Shown here in pieces: positions 63,693 through 64,000 of a stretch of 64,000 nucleotides of DNA (within the stretch, counting starts at the first letter, position 1; every line of letters starts with the position of its first letter). Under the pieces are notes generated by a model. It was not told the DNA's origin and ran no database searches. It worked only from the letters and a program-made list of their open reading frames with translations. Made by a program: the position numbers and the translations under genes. This stretch comes from Brachynemurus nebulosus (taxonomy: Eukaryota > Arthropoda > Insecta > Neuroptera > Myrmeleontidae). The DNA lies in contig JAPWDM010000065.1 in NCBI GenBank assembly GCA_035578155.1, positions 630,001-694,000 on the forward strand, read 5' to 3'.

Positions 63693-64000
63693 CAAGTAAA
63701 GGTCCCGAGGCCGGACCTATCGATTTTGATGAAACTTAAATATGTTGTAGAACACTAAAAACTAAGGGACACGTATTTTTTTTTATCTGCGGAAAAACGG
63801 TTTGAAGGGGTGAAATCGCCCTCCAAAAATTGGGGTAAAAATTTAATTTTTCAAATATCTCGAAAACAGTAAGAGATAGAGCAAAAGTTTAAATTGGCGA
63901 TACTACTCTTTTTTAAAGAGCTATCTATTGATATGCAATTTGTTCAAATTACATCAACAGGGGTGGTTGGGGGTTAAAATTTGCGGGTTAATTTTGCAAA
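63693..64000 (+). mobile_element. Tc5-like element, left end, continues beyond the window
   Basis: CAAGTAAAGG directly follows TTA. The next 300 bp share the layout of the 24720 TIR: GATTTTGATGAAACTT, TATTTTTTTTTATCTGC, GAAGGGGTGAAATCGCCCTC, GGGGTAAAA, TTTTTAAAGAGCTATCTATT and a GGGGGTT stretch. The rest of the element lies outside. Confidence 0.65.

Overview
The window is AT-rich eukaryotic DNA whose recognisable content is almost entirely mobile elements and their remains. The families (pogo/Tigger, Tc5-like, mariner, hAT, a Crypton-like tyrosine recombinase, CsRn1-clade Gypsy, a tRNA-derived SINE), the many long (TA)n tracts and the lack of any dense gene content point to an arthropod, most likely an insect with a large repeat-rich genome. 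I found no convincing host gene. The best candidate for a host exon is a short signal-peptide-like ORF near 30669, and it is weak. There are no rRNA genes, no intact tRNA genes and no CRISPR arrays.

Layout. 178-322: palindrome. 339-1689: dispersed repeat with internal ~160-bp units; it recurs at 53219-54555 and, inverted and broken, at 63554-63689. 2145-2996: fold-back mariner derivative. 5211-8566: complete pogo/Tigger-like transposon whose transposase has one visible coding lesion, in a T7 run. 8976-9427: internally deleted tyrosine-recombinase gene. 10492-10812: hairpin element. 10994-14183: decayed hAT transposase gene (- strand), split by a 1104-bp non-autonomous hAT element with a perfect 8-bp target duplication. 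14905-19800: Gypsy retrotransposon of the CsRn1 type with both LTRs. 23032-24467: non-autonomous TIR element. 24720-28344: Tc5-like transposon with ~717-bp terminal inverted repeats and a transposase gene broken by one frameshift. 31401-34993: second CsRn1-like Gypsy (- strand, no LTRs seen), carrying a SINE/LINE chimeric insertion with a 13-bp target duplication. 36470-36899: fragment of a repeated arthropod ORF. 37362-38640, 55805-56607, 57243-58053 and 58376-59527: large inverted-repeat elements. 40759-41072: GC-rich hAT MITE with a perfect 8-bp target duplication.

A common thread is the Tc5-like family. Its termini (CAAGG next to a TAA or TTA target triplet) and a conserved palindromic GGGGTGAAATCACCCC block occur at several loci. 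One copy carries a transposase (25907-27540), one is non-autonomous (58376-59527), and others are single ends (20233, 48861, 63693). The transposase copy is a plausible source of mobilising activity for the others. Nested insertions give a relative order of events in three places: hAT in hAT, SINE in Gypsy, and Tc5-like in the dispersed repeat.

Limits: all alignments were done by eye, identities are not computed, and superfamily assignments rest on recognised motifs and not on searches.
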